Assembly: GCA_024690825.1 (NCBI GenBank)
Contig: JAILOK010000056.1
Location: forward strand, 62,001-126,000
Length of the DNA: 64,000 nt
From: Lachnospiraceae bacterium
Lineage (GTDB): Bacteria > Bacillota > Clostridia > Lachnospirales > Lachnospiraceae
Reading direction: 5' to 3'
Part shown: in pieces, positions 19,501 to 29,247 of the stretch
Position numbering within the stretch: the stretch's first letter is position 1
Layout of the letters: each line of letters opens with the position of its first letter
Program-made: the position numbers and the translations under genes
The notes under the pieces: generated by a model
Told to the model about the DNA's origin: nothing
The model's database searches: none
The model's input: only the letters and a program-made list of their open reading frames with translations

Positions 19501-19854
19501 CTTTCGGGTGTGGTCAATTCGGATGAAAAGATCATTCATGCCTATGACAGGGGTATTACCGCAAACAGAAGCTCGTGCGTCATTCCGGTGCGTGCCGATA
19601 AGAACGGGGAAATACGCGATAATAAGATTGTCCTTGATGAGAACGACATGAAGAAAATGATAGACCGCACCTTGTCCCTGGTAACGGATTTCAGGGAGTC
19701 AATAAAAGATGGAGTCATAAGCAGGGCGCCTTATTATTTTACGAACGGTAATGCCTGTCAGTATTGCAGATATCTGTCCATATGCGACAGGGGAAAAATG
19801 AGAAGGTTGAAAAAGGGAGCATGGAATACACCGGAGAACAACAGCATGTCATAG
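16591..19854 (+). CDS. addB: ATP-dependent nuclease subunit B
   Basis: 'GPAGAGKTTRLY', nuclease motif 'IIDYKSGDRKFD', C-terminal 'CQYCRYLSICD' Fe-S cysteines; followed by addA. Confidence 0.95.
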   Translation: MITVLRGPAGAGKTTRLYGILLEKAKEQKTRDFILSVPEQFTLSAMRHIMEMSEEKGILNIDVLSFNRLSHRIFESSGDGKARILDDTAKNLLIRLIASEKKDSLKIFGNNMNRQGYVSSVKSVISEFMQYGYGLFDIDDMIAKIRDTEPALACKLSDIRIIYEEFQKKLGKEYMTREELLVRAARDAKKAPFLKGTAVFLDGFTGFTPVQYEFIRSIYEITGEMYVTVTDDGSGDPLFELGRSTIDHLEQVSDGDLTVMDVNEGKIVRHADPGVFGFIGKNIFRRTGKTVDNDGSVSFCAAKSMEEEVGFVLSGIRSLVSDRGYRYRDIAVIMGDTGQYADILKKEALRLDVPVYVDATRGIEFNPFSQMLKAAVNCVREDMSYESVFNFLRTQMTGLDTDDIDMAENYIRAFKIRGMNRYAKEFSESYAGISEEMKEAANRVRVRAEGLLRPLYDIRRSATAHDYTGKLYELTVNMSSAAYLEKRAAEFEIQGDMVRKMEFEQIYREIMDLFDSIVSTIGDSVMDIEEYYGILEAGLSEIKVGTLPPAKDCVSAGDLERSRFGDIKALFFIGLSENNVPAPPSKGGIISDMDRQLLKDNDFELAPTAVEKAAVGKFYYYMNILKPSEKLCLSYSSTSGDGSSRKMSYFMKETMRLFNEAEIREYDDRKDSVILCRSDALKTFADLIGCDESAVPLYRALSPDPAADRIVDAHFTVWADRLSKDAAKVLFGGTKQESPSQLERFAACAYAHYLQYGLRLKERIDFEFASDNIGTLLHDILKRYSVELENEKLTFVNVTDEESETVLKKVLSEAGEEKIERLYESSARNAYMKKRIERIAGRTVDTLRYQARSGDFLPSAFEKDFHFNGLKGYIDRVDRYEDGQDVYISIIDYKSGDRKFDRDRIYYGLDLQLLIYMSAAMDMEISLNGRDGSTVHPAGLFYYHIDDPIVDEKPGISEEDVEEKIRAELRLSGVVNSDEKIIHAYDRGITANRSSCVIPVRADKNGEIRDNKIVLDENDMKKMIDRTLSLVTDFRESIKDGVISRAPYYFTNGNACQYCRYLSICDRGKMRRLKKGAWNTPENNSMS

Positions 19855-22800
19855 ATATCAGGGGTACAAATGCCCTTGTTTCCGCAGCGGCGGGGTCGGG
19901 AAAGACCGCCGTTATTGTTGAGCGCCTGATACAGAGGGTGATAAAGGACGGGATCGATATCGATCAGATCCTTCTTGTTACATTCACAAAAGCGGCAGCC
20001 GGGGAAATGAAGGAAAGGATAAGGGCTGCTTTTGAAAAGAAGCTTGATGATACCGATCCGGGATCGCCTTCCTTCAGACATATCGAAAAGCAGTTTTCGC
20101 TCCTTTATTCAGCGCCTATCACAACCATAGATTCATTCTGTCTTGATGTCATAAAAAATAACTTTGATGTCATAAGTCTCGATCCGTCATTCCGGGTTGC
20201 GGATGAAGGGGAGATCGCAATGATAAGAGCCGATGTAATGGATGAACTGATGGAAAGGCACTATTCAGTAAAGGAAGATGAGATCGGTTTTTATGATTTT
20301 CTGGAAAGATTTTCCGTAAAAAGAAATGATGATGATATTACGGATGCGATTGTAAAGATACATGATTTTGCCGTAAGCCGTCCGAATCCGGAAAACTTCA
20401 TCGCTTCCACGACATCGGTCTATGAAGCGGAAAGCGCGGAGGATCTTAATAAAAACGGACTGTTTCTGACGGCGCACAGTCTTGTCAGGGATAAGCTTTT
20501 GCGGATCATGGAAGCAATGAAAAGAGCATGTGATCTTGCAATGTCTCCCGGCGGTCCCAAAGCATATCAGGCTTCTTTTGAGGATGATATCAGCATGTTA
20601 AAGGATCTTGCGGATACGGATTCCTTTCTGACTCTCTTTGAAAGATTTTCATCCGCGTCTTTTTCAAGGCTTCCCACCAAAAAATCCCCGGATGAAGACA
20701 AAGACATCAGGGAAGAAGCTAAGGCACTGAGGGCCAAAGCCAAATATGTATTTGACAATATGAAAAAATCTCTTTTCGACGGAAGTATCGATGATATCCT
20801 GGAGGAGTTAAAAACAGGCAGAAAAGATATCGAGGTCCTCTCTGCGCTTGCGCTGGAATATTACAGTGATTACAACAGCGAAAAAAAGAAGAGATCACTT
20901 ATGGATTTTGCGGATCTGGAGCACACTGCGCTTAAGATACTGAAGGACGAAGCGGTTCAGAAAAGATACAGGGAGCATTTTAAGGAGATCATGGTCGATG
21001 AATATCAGGACTGCAACCGTATACAGGAGGAGATATTCAAGAGCGTTTCAAACGGGAACAATCTGTTCTGTGTAGGAGATGTGAAGCAGAGCATCTATTC
21101 CTTCAGGGATGCGTGCCCGGATCTTTTTATAGACAAGTACAGAGATTATGAAAAAGAAAAGGGCGGCAGGCTTCTCCTGCTGTCAAAGAACTTCAGGAGC
21201 AGGAAGAGCATTCTTGATGCCACAAATGTAATATTTAGGAATGTCATGCATGCATCCGTGGGAGGAGTGGAATACGATAAAAATGCATTCCTAAATTATT
21301 CTCATACCTACACTCATGACAACCCCGGTGATATGACAGAGTATCTTCTGACAGAATATGATCATGATTCGGGTCTTTTACAGCAGGAAACCGAAGCGCT
21401 GTCCATTGCAAAAAGGATAAAGGAGCTTGTGGGTAATTATGAAATAGAAGACAGGAAGGCTGGCACCGTCAGGAAGTGCGGATATAAAGATATAGTTATA
21501 CTGATGCGTGCCATGAATGGATATGACAGCGAATATGCCAGGATACTTGGAGACAACGGCATACCGGTATCCCTTGACAACAGGAGCGGATATCTGTTCT
21601 CGGATGAGATAAGAACCCTGATCGCTTTTCTTAATGTGATTGACAATCCGTATCAGGATATACCCCTGGCCGGAACACTTTTAAGCGTTTTCGGGGGATT
21701 TGATGAAAGCGGACTGGCTCTTATAAGGTCGGCCTGTCCGGAAACCGGGCTTTATAAGGCAGTTGTTTCCGCCGCGGAAAACGGTGATGAAAAAGCCTGC
21801 GGATTCTTAAAAAAACTTGAAGACTACAGGCATGCCGCCTCATATCTTTCGATGTTTGAGCTTCTTTCCCTGATAATAAAGGACCATGATTACGACAACA
21901 TCGTAAGAGCCGGGAACGACGGGCAGATAAGGCTTGCAAACCTGAATATGCTCCTGTACAGGGCCTCCGAATTTGAAAAGACTTCATTTAAGGGACTTTT
22001 CAGATTCATACGATACATCGAGTATATGAAAAAGTATGAGATCGACTTAAAGGGACCTTCGGGAGAAGATTCCGAAAGAGACGCCGTCAGGATAATGAGC
22101 ATTCATCATTCCAAGGGACTGGAATTTCCGGTGGTGTTTGTCTGCGGACTCTACAGGCAGTATAATATGATGGATTTAAGGGAAAGGATCATTACGGATG
22201 ATCTTTTCGGAGCCGGGGCGGATATCATAGATGTTATCCGACGGACAAAGAAAAAAACCTTCATCAAAAAACTCATCGCATTCAGAAAGGAAAATTCGAT
22301 ACGGGGCGAGGAACTGAGGATTTTATATGTTGCCATGACAAGAGCCGAACAAAAGCTTATATTGTCAGCGATGGAAGCAAAAGATGACTTTGGGAACGGT
22401 CTTGGAAGATCAAAAAAAGAGATGCCTGCATCAGTTGACGACGCGGGTTCATACAGTACCCTCATAGATCTGGCTTTCAGTATGGATGATGAGGTGGAAA
22501 ATTTCATTAAGAAGGATATAAGGACCACGGAAGAACTTACCCTGAATGTGTTTGATGAGGCGGAAGATGCAATGTTTCAGAAAAAGGATTTTATCCTGAA
22601 GGCTGAAAACTACGAGGGTGATGAAGACAGGGAAATAAGGAAATGCTTCAGGACGGATCCTTCGTCAAAAGCTTTGTCTGCCGTCCCCGAAAAACTTTCG
22701 GTATCCTACATAAAGCATGAAGCCATGGAAGAAGCGGGGGTGGCAATAGCTGCTCTTGCCCCGGAAAAGACGGTGCCGGTACCGCGCTTTTACCTCGGTG

Positions 22801-23342
22801 AGGGGCAGGATGGCGGACAGGCCAACAACGGTGCCCTTAAAGGAACCGCATATCACGCGCTTTTTGAGCATCTGGACTTTGAGCGGATGTCAGATGCGGA
22901 GGATGTAAAAAAGCAGATAGATGATCTTGTATCATCAGGTATCCTTGATGAAAAAGATAAGGGAATGATAAATGCGGAAGATATAGTTGATTTTGCCCGC
23001 TCGGATCTTGCAGACAGGATGCAAAAGGCCGGAAGAGAAGGGAATCTTTACAGAGAAAGGCCGTTTGTCATCCTTGTGAATGCGGATGAGATAGATCCCT
23101 CGTATCCGTCAGATGAGACCGTGATGGTCCAGGGTATAATAGATGCATATTTTATTGAAGACGGTAAGGCCGTTATCATGGATTACAAGACCGATAAGGT
23201 CAGAGACGGCGGAGAACTGGTAAAAAAATACAAAGCCCAGCTTGATTTCTACGCAAGGGCCATAAGGCAGCTTACCGGAATGGAGATCGCGGGAGAAATA
23301 ATATATTCCGTTACACTGGGTGAAGAAATTGTGATAATATAA
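19821..23342 (+). CDS. addA: ATP-dependent helicase/nuclease subunit A
   Basis: UvrD-type 'ALVSAAAGSGKTAVIVERL', 'MVDEYQDCNRIQEEIF', nuclease 'VIMDYKTDKV'; start at ATG 19821 inside addB. Confidence 0.95.
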   Translation: MEYTGEQQHVIDIRGTNALVSAAAGSGKTAVIVERLIQRVIKDGIDIDQILLVTFTKAAAGEMKERIRAAFEKKLDDTDPGSPSFRHIEKQFSLLYSAPITTIDSFCLDVIKNNFDVISLDPSFRVADEGEIAMIRADVMDELMERHYSVKEDEIGFYDFLERFSVKRNDDDITDAIVKIHDFAVSRPNPENFIASTTSVYEAESAEDLNKNGLFLTAHSLVRDKLLRIMEAMKRACDLAMSPGGPKAYQASFEDDISMLKDLADTDSFLTLFERFSSASFSRLPTKKSPDEDKDIREEAKALRAKAKYVFDNMKKSLFDGSIDDILEELKTGRKDIEVLSALALEYYSDYNSEKKKRSLMDFADLEHTALKILKDEAVQKRYREHFKEIMVDEYQDCNRIQEEIFKSVSNGNNLFCVGDVKQSIYSFRDACPDLFIDKYRDYEKEKGGRLLLLSKNFRSRKSILDATNVIFRNVMHASVGGVEYDKNAFLNYSHTYTHDNPGDMTEYLLTEYDHDSGLLQQETEALSIAKRIKELVGNYEIEDRKAGTVRKCGYKDIVILMRAMNGYDSEYARILGDNGIPVSLDNRSGYLFSDEIRTLIAFLNVIDNPYQDIPLAGTLLSVFGGFDESGLALIRSACPETGLYKAVVSAAENGDEKACGFLKKLEDYRHAASYLSMFELLSLIIKDHDYDNIVRAGNDGQIRLANLNMLLYRASEFEKTSFKGLFRFIRYIEYMKKYEIDLKGPSGEDSERDAVRIMSIHHSKGLEFPVVFVCGLYRQYNMMDLRERIITDDLFGAGADIIDVIRRTKKKTFIKKLIAFRKENSIRGEELRILYVAMTRAEQKLILSAMEAKDDFGNGLGRSKKEMPASVDDAGSYSTLIDLAFSMDDEVENFIKKDIRTTEELTLNVFDEAEDAMFQKKDFILKAENYEGDEDREIRKCFRTDPSSKALSAVPEKLSVSYIKHEAMEEAGVAIAALAPEKTVPVPRFYLGEGQDGGQANNGALKGTAYHALFEHLDFERMSDAEDVKKQIDDLVSSGILDEKDKGMINAEDIVDFARSDLADRMQKAGREGNLYRERPFVILVNADEIDPSYPSDETVMVQGIIDAYFIEDGKAVIMDYKTDKVRDGGELVKKYKAQLDFYARAIRQLTGMEIAGEIIYSVTLGEEIVII

Positions 23343-23374
23343 ATAAACAATGTCTGTATAAGGATCTGTAACAG

Positions 23375-24505
23375 ATGAATAATTTCGATCGATCAAAAAA
23401 ATACATAGTTATGGTCTTTCTTGTCATTTCGTGTGCATTATCTGCTGCCTGCGGATCGGATTCCCGTACTGAGGCAGGGGACAGCGAAGAGGCGGAGACG
23501 GCCGTACAGATACCGGAAGAAATACCGGAGCGGGCAATTATTACACCTGTAACCGAAGAAAGCTACAGGGTGTTAAAAAGGGCCGGAGCCGGGCAGGATG
23601 TCTTTTTGCAGGAAGATATAAGCCTGTTAGTGGAGCAGGCAAGAAAGAACGCCTCTGCAGCCGTTCAGCCGTCTGCAGATCCCGGGGATGCCGGGACATC
23701 CGGTGAAACGGAAAACGGATCTGAAGATACGCCGGAGGATGAAGGAGAAAAGCAGGAAGATGCCGGAGATTCTGAAGGATCTTCAGATGAGACATATGTT
23801 GAAGAAGCCGGTGATGAAAAGTCTGAAGAATCCGCCGATCCCGTGCAGGAGGCACCGAAACCCGCAACCGGCGGGGGAAAGGTGGTCTGCATAGATGCGG
23901 GACACCAGAGAAAACAGAATTCCGCAAAAGAACCCGTAGGTCCGGGATCGTCGGAGACAAAGATGAAGGTGACAAGCGGTACATCCGGGACTACCACAGG
24001 AGTACCCGAATATCAGCTGACCCTTGCTGTTGCCTTAAAACTTCAAAGCGTGCTTCAGCAGAGGGGATATACGGTTGTGATGTGCAGATCTTCCCATGAT
24101 GTCGACATCAGCAATGTGGAAAGAGCTCAGGTTGCAAATAATGCCGGAGCCGGTGCCTTCATAAGGATCCACGCGGACGGAGCGCAGAGTGCATCGGCAA
24201 CAGGCGCGTCGACTCTTGCCCCTTCTGCCTCAAATCCATATTGCGCCCAGATATCGTCTTCAAGCCAGTCTCTTGCAAAAAACGTGATCAACTCGTATTG
24301 CGCCAAAACCGGCATGAAGAACAGGGGAATGCAGATAAATGACGGCATGACGGGATTAAACTGGTCACAGGTTCCCGTGACGATAATAGAAATGGGATTT
24401 ATGACCAACCCCTCCGATGACCAGCTCATGGAGACAGAGAGCTTCCAGCAGTCGGCGGCAGAGGGGATCGCGGACGGTATAGATGCTTTTTTTGCAGGAA
24501 GATAG
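23375..24505 (+). CDS. N-acetylmuramoyl-L-alanine amidase (Amidase_3), lipoprotein
   Basis: Lipobox-like LSAAC; 'VVCIDAGHQ', 'FIRIHADGA', 'VTIIEMGFMTNPSDDQLM'. Confidence 0.93.
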   Translation: MNNFDRSKKYIVMVFLVISCALSAACGSDSRTEAGDSEEAETAVQIPEEIPERAIITPVTEESYRVLKRAGAGQDVFLQEDISLLVEQARKNASAAVQPSADPGDAGTSGETENGSEDTPEDEGEKQEDAGDSEGSSDETYVEEAGDEKSEESADPVQEAPKPATGGGKVVCIDAGHQRKQNSAKEPVGPGSSETKMKVTSGTSGTTTGVPEYQLTLAVALKLQSVLQQRGYTVVMCRSSHDVDISNVERAQVANNAGAGAFIRIHADGAQSASATGASTLAPSASNPYCAQISSSSQSLAKNVINSYCAKTGMKNRGMQINDGMTGLNWSQVPVTIIEMGFMTNPSDDQLMETESFQQSAAEGIADGIDAFFAGR

Positions 24506-24525
24506 AAATTTTACATGTGTAGTAT

Positions 24526-25326
24526 TTGATGCAGAGACTGATGAAGCACAACAGGCTTTACGGCAGGAAGTGTGTATTTATGTTTGACCCGGAAAAGAAG
24601 TGCAAAGTACTTGGAATCGATATAAATGTAGGTGATCTGAACAGCGCCGCGGATCATGTGATAAAAAACAGGGATGATCTTGCGGGAGCTTATGTCTGTT
24701 TTTCCAATGTCCATACAACCGTCATGGCATTTAAAAATGACGCATACAGGGAAGCCTTAAGAGGAGCAAAACTGGTCTTCCCTGACGGCTTTCCCATAGC
24801 GAAAGAGCAGAGAAGAAAGGGATTTGAGGAAGCTGAACGCATCGCCGGACCTGATTTCATGAAGGAGATTTTTGAAAGAAGCGCAGACGGCTCTATAAGC
24901 CATTATTTTTATGGTTCGACAGATGAGACATTAAAAAAACTTACGGGAAACCTTAAGGAAAAGTATCCCAGGATAAATATCGCAGGGATGTATTCTCCGC
25001 CCTTCAGGAAACTGACGGATGAAGAGATCGATAACGATATAAATATGATCAATGATTCAGACGCGGATTTTGTATGGATAGGTCTTGGCGCTCCCAAGCA
25101 GGAACTGTTCATGCAAAAAACCGGAGGGAGAGTAAATGCCCTGATGTTTGGTGTCGGAGCGGGTTTTGCCTTTCACGCCGGAACAAAAAAAAGAGCCCCA
25201 AAGTTCATGCAAAAGCTGGGACTTGAATGGCTTTTCCGCCTTCTTTCCGATCCAAAGAGGCTCTTTGGAAGATATTTTGTTACAAATACGCAGTTTCTGT
25301 GGTATACAAAGGTGATGAAAAAATAG
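24526..25326 (+). CDS. WecG/TagA/CpsF family glycosyltransferase
   Basis: 'KLVFPDGFPIAK', 'DADFVWIGLGAPKQELFMQK', 'GVGAGFAFHAGTKKRAPKFMQKLGLEWLFRL'. Confidence 0.94.
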   Translation: MMQRLMKHNRLYGRKCVFMFDPEKKCKVLGIDINVGDLNSAADHVIKNRDDLAGAYVCFSNVHTTVMAFKNDAYREALRGAKLVFPDGFPIAKEQRRKGFEEAERIAGPDFMKEIFERSADGSISHYFYGSTDETLKKLTGNLKEKYPRINIAGMYSPPFRKLTDEEIDNDINMINDSDADFVWIGLGAPKQELFMQKTGGRVNALMFGVGAGFAFHAGTKKRAPKFMQKLGLEWLFRLLSDPKRLFGRYFVTNTQFLWYTKVMKK

Positions 25327-25335
25327 CGGATACGG

Positions 25336-26820
25336 TCATCTGTCAAAGCACAGGATGATGCTGCTCTCGCGCCTGTACAGCCTGTATACCGAATTAGAAC
25401 TGAAGGGTCTGTTATTCTTTATATAGTCCCTATCCTCATCGGAGATCTCGTTCCACATCAGCTGCTGCTGCAGATAATGATTTAACGGGGCGGTTCCTAT
25501 CCAGTTTTCTTCAAACATATAGACCGGAACTATGGCAGAGAACTGAGGATATTTATCACATAACAGCTTTAATTCCCGGCATTTCGGCATAGAGCCCGTG
25601 AGAACTATTTTTTCGCATTCCCTGTCAGGGTCTGCCTTCTGTATATCCTCTGCCACATCCCTTATTACAAAATCTTCGTATTCCTTCTGGCATTTTAGGG
25701 CATTTCCGTATGAAAAAGCATAGGAATAGTTAAAAATGATGCACGGGATCATGATGATAATGAGCGCTTTTTTTAACATACCCCGGGAAAAGGAGGCTGC
25801 CAGACCGAAAAACAGCATTACGACGCAAAAGCCCGTAAGCATGTGATCGCTTTTGCCGATGGAGTTCAAAAACAGAAGCGGAAGAACGGAAACAAACAGC
25901 AGGCAAAAAGGGGTGATAAACAAAAGTATCACCGATAATACGCATTTTTTTGCGCCGGTATTCTTTTCTTTGCAGAACATGATCAGTGCTGTGAGAGCAA
26001 GGACGATAAACAGGATCAGGGGTATGAGGAGGCTTTTTGTAAGCCCACTGCAATATCTCATGAAAATATTGATGATATTTACAGACTGATCCTTCAGGCT
26101 TTCCGGTGAAAAATCCATCTTCGAGGCCTCTGCGCGCCAGCCTTTTTTGTCAACCGTTGCGGGTGCTATGGCAGCCAGATAACAGAGGATCCCGGCTGCG
26201 CCTCCTACGGCGTATGCGGACAGTGTTCTGATCAGTTTTCCGATACCGTCTTTTCCGGTGACAACGAAAAGAAAGATCTCCATGACAAACAAAGCTGCGT
26301 ACAGACCGATCGAAGGCTGAAACAGGCAGAGTATGGCAAGCGATGCCGCAAAATGCAATAATATGCCGGGGATTATCTTCTTAAAGCTTACGCAGTGGAT
26401 GGCAAATGATAAGCATATCGACAGCACCATGGTCAGACAGTCAAATTTATATGACAGACACGGGAGAAGGAAGGGATTGAACATCACGAGCGCGCCCGCG
26501 TAAACAAGAAGCGGTGATATGTCTGCATCAGGAAGTTTGACCGTGATATATGATGTTATGGCAAACGCCAGAAAGAAAGCGCTCAATATGAGAGGCAGGG
26601 GAGAAATATCCGCAAGAGGCCGCCCGAAATTGATGAAGATCATGATAAATTCGGTTAAAGGCCTTCCGTCGCCGATCCAGCCTGATACGCCTAAAAGGGA
26701 TCTGCTGATGTCGTCGTTATAATATCTGTCGGCCAGCATGATCGGGAGAACATATAACATATATAAAAAGACCAGTATGCAAAAATACCTGATAAACCGT
26801 TTGTCTTTAAATCGCTGCAT
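25336..26820 (-). CDS. polytopic membrane protein, GtrII-like glucosyltransferase family
   Basis: 'ADRYYNDDISRSLLGVSGWIGDGRPLTEFIM' typical of Glucos_trans_II; many TM segments; start set at ATG 26820. Confidence 0.75.
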   Translation of the reverse strand: MQRFKDKRFIRYFCILVFLYMLYVLPIMLADRYYNDDISRSLLGVSGWIGDGRPLTEFIMIFINFGRPLADISPLPLILSAFFLAFAITSYITVKLPDADISPLLVYAGALVMFNPFLLPCLSYKFDCLTMVLSICLSFAIHCVSFKKIIPGILLHFAASLAILCLFQPSIGLYAALFVMEIFLFVVTGKDGIGKLIRTLSAYAVGGAAGILCYLAAIAPATVDKKGWRAEASKMDFSPESLKDQSVNIINIFMRYCSGLTKSLLIPLILFIVLALTALIMFCKEKNTGAKKCVLSVILLFITPFCLLFVSVLPLLFLNSIGKSDHMLTGFCVVMLFFGLAASFSRGMLKKALIIIMIPCIIFNYSYAFSYGNALKCQKEYEDFVIRDVAEDIQKADPDRECEKIVLTGSMPKCRELKLLCDKYPQFSAIVPVYMFEENWIGTAPLNHYLQQQLMWNEISDEDRDYIKNNRPFSSNSVYRLYRRESSIILCFDR

Positions 26821-27023
26821 CTTAACCCGTTTCTTTCTCTCTTGCTTAAAGGATGCCCGTGTTTTCACGCGCTGTCCCGGAACGGTTTTATTATAATAGC
26901 ATCCCTGTCTGCTGTCCATATACCGGACATGGTGTATAAATACCATGGGGATTTTGTTACCGAACTGTGTTATACTGTAACTGCCGTGTGTTTTCAAAAG
27001 GTATGGATCAAATCGGAGGATTT

Positions 27024-28523
27024 ATGGCTGAATATGTGATGGCCCTTGATCAGGGTACCACCAGTTCCAGATGTATCATCTTTGATAAAAAAGGAAAGGT
27101 CGTATCATCAGCGCAGAAGGAATTTGAGCAGTATTATCCGAAGCCGGGCTGGGTTGAGCACAATCCGAAAGAGATATGGTCGTCCCAGATCTCGGTAGCC
27201 GCCGAGGCGATGGCGGTGATCGGCGCTAAAAGCGGTGATATTGCAGCCTTAGGGATAACAAACCAGCGTGAGACCACAATAGTATGGGACCGGATCACAG
27301 GGGAACCCGTATTCAATGCGATAGTCTGGCAGTGCAGGAGGACCGCGCCTATCATAGACGGCATAATAAAAGCCGGTCATTTTGATATGATCCGTGAAAA
27401 GACAGGTCTTGTCCCTGACGCCTATTTCAGCGCATCAAAGATCAGATGGATACTTGATAATGTGGAGGGTGTACGAAAGCGGGCGGAAGACGGGCAGCTC
27501 CTTTTCGGGACCGTCGATACTTGGCTTATATGGAAGCTGACCAAGGGGCAGGTTCATGCCACGGATTACACTAACGCCTCACGCACCATGCTTTATAACA
27601 TAAAGGAACTGAAGTGGGATGAAGAACTTCTGAAGCTGTTTGATATCCCGGAAAAAATGCTTCCAAAGGTATATCCTTCGGGACATATTTTCGGAACTGT
27701 AGAGGAAAGCATCCTCGGAGGACCGATCCCAATTGCCGGAGCAGCGGGAGACCAGCAGGCGGCAATGTTTGGGCAGTGCTGTTTTGAGAAGGGAGATGTC
27801 AAAAATACCTACGGTACAGGCAGCTTCATTCTCATGAACACCGGAAAGGACAGGATAAGATCGGATAACGGACTCGTGACCACGATAGCGGCAGGATGTG
27901 ACGAAAAACCCGATTATGCCCTTGAAGGAAGCGTATTTGTTGCCGGAGCGGCTGTCCAGTGGCTCAGGGACGGCATGGAGATGATAAGGACTTCTTCTCA
28001 GTCGGAAGACTGCGCAAAAGCGGTAGATGATTCGAACGGAGTCTATGTCGTTCCCGCCTTTACGGGTTTAGGCGCTCCCTACTGGAATCAGTACGCCCTT
28101 GGCAGTATCTTCGGTGTCACGAGAGGATGCAGAAAAGAGCATTTTATCCGCGCGGCTCTTGAATCCATAGCCTATCAGTCTTATGATGTATTTCATGCAA
28201 TGGAGGAGGATGCAGGGGTAACTTTAAGAGAACTTAAAGTGGACGGAGGAGTCAGCGCCAACAATTTTCTGATGCAGTTTCAGGCAGATATAAGCGGTAC
28301 CGTGGCAAGGCGTCCCGAATGCATTGAGACAACGGCTCTGGGCGCGGCATATCTTGCCGGATTGTCGACAGGTTATTTCAAAGATAAGGAAGAGATCAGA
28401 AAAAACTGGCAGGAAGGCAGAAAATTTGTGCCGGGTATGGACGAGGAAAAAAGAAACAGACTGATAAGCGGCTGGAAGAGAGCGGTCAGGGCTGCCATGT
28501 TCTGGGCAGATGATGCCGGGTGA
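27024..28523 (+). CDS. glpK: glycerol kinase
   Basis: '[21 protein letters not shown]', '[13 protein letters not shown]'-type motifs; start ATG 27024 after GGAGG. Confidence 0.97.
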   Translation: MAEYVMALDQGTTSSRCIIFDKKGKVVSSAQKEFEQYYPKPGWVEHNPKEIWSSQISVAAEAMAVIGAKSGDIAALGITNQRETTIVWDRITGEPVFNAIVWQCRRTAPIIDGIIKAGHFDMIREKTGLVPDAYFSASKIRWILDNVEGVRKRAEDGQLLFGTVDTWLIWKLTKGQVHATDYTNASRTMLYNIKELKWDEELLKLFDIPEKMLPKVYPSGHIFGTVEESILGGPIPIAGAAGDQQAAMFGQCCFEKGDVKNTYGTGSFILMNTGKDRIRSDNGLVTTIAAGCDEKPDYALEGSVFVAGAAVQWLRDGMEMIRTSSQSEDCAKAVDDSNGVYVVPAFTGLGAPYWNQYALGSIFGVTRGCRKEHFIRAALESIAYQSYDVFHAMEEDAGVTLRELKVDGGVSANNFLMQFQADISGTVARRPECIETTALGAAYLAGLSTGYFKDKEEIRKNWQEGRKFVPGMDEEKRNRLISGWKRAVRAAMFWADDAG

Positions 28524-28537
28524 GAAAGGAGAATATT

Positions 28538-28918
28538 GTGAAGGAATCATTACGAAAAAACGGAAAGGGCATAATCCTCATGTCGGTATCGGCGTTGAGC
28601 ATTTCCATAGGCCAGCTTTTGTGGAAACTGGCGGATCTTGGAAGTATCACGGGTGAACTGGGGAGTGTTTCGGGTCTTATTACTCTGTTTTTGAGAGTGC
28701 TGCCGGGATTTATCATATATGCCGTGGGAGCTCTCGTTATGACCATTGCTTTGGGCTACGGGGAATTGTCGGTTCTGCAGCCGGTCAATTCCATGAGCTA
28801 TGTATTTGCGCTTATCCTCTCGGCCATGTTTTTGACTGAACCGATCACGGTGCTCAAGGTTGCGGGAATAATCGTCATCATCGCCGGAGTGATACTGATG
28901 GGAGGGAGCAGCAAATGA
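28538..28918 (+). CDS. SMR/EamA-like small membrane transporter subunit 1 (GTG start)
   Basis: Four TM segments; GTG at 28538 preceded by AAGGAG; paired with next gene. Confidence 0.75.
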   Translation: MKESLRKNGKGIILMSVSALSISIGQLLWKLADLGSITGELGSVSGLITLFLRVLPGFIIYAVGALVMTIALGYGELSVLQPVNSMSYVFALILSAMFLTEPITVLKVAGIIVIIAGVILMGGSSK

Positions 28919-29247
28919 AGGTTATAATATGTGTTCTTTCGATGACCTGTATAGCTTCGTTTGCGAGCTATTTCTTAAAAAAATCATCATCAGTGGATAA
29001 TAAATTAAAGATACTGCTTTCGCCCTGGTTTTATCTGGGCGGTATTCTGTATGTGATATCAGCAGGGATAAATATCTATCTTCTGCAGCTCATACCCTAC
29101 ACGGTCGCGATGCCTGTGGGTGCTTTGACTTATGTCTGGACGATGTTCGTTTCAAACAGGCTTCTGCATGAGGCGATCACGAAAAGGAAGATCATCGGAA
29201 TGTTTGTTATCTTCTGCGGCGTGGTTTTAGTGGCATTGGGTCAGTGA
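28915..29247 (+). CDS. SMR/EamA-like small membrane transporter subunit 2
   Basis: Four TM segments, overlaps upstream gene by ATGA. Confidence 0.75.
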   Translation: MKVIICVLSMTCIASFASYFLKKSSSVDNKLKILLSPWFYLGGILYVISAGINIYLLQLIPYTVAMPVGALTYVWTMFVSNRLLHEAITKRKIIGMFVIFCGVVLVALGQ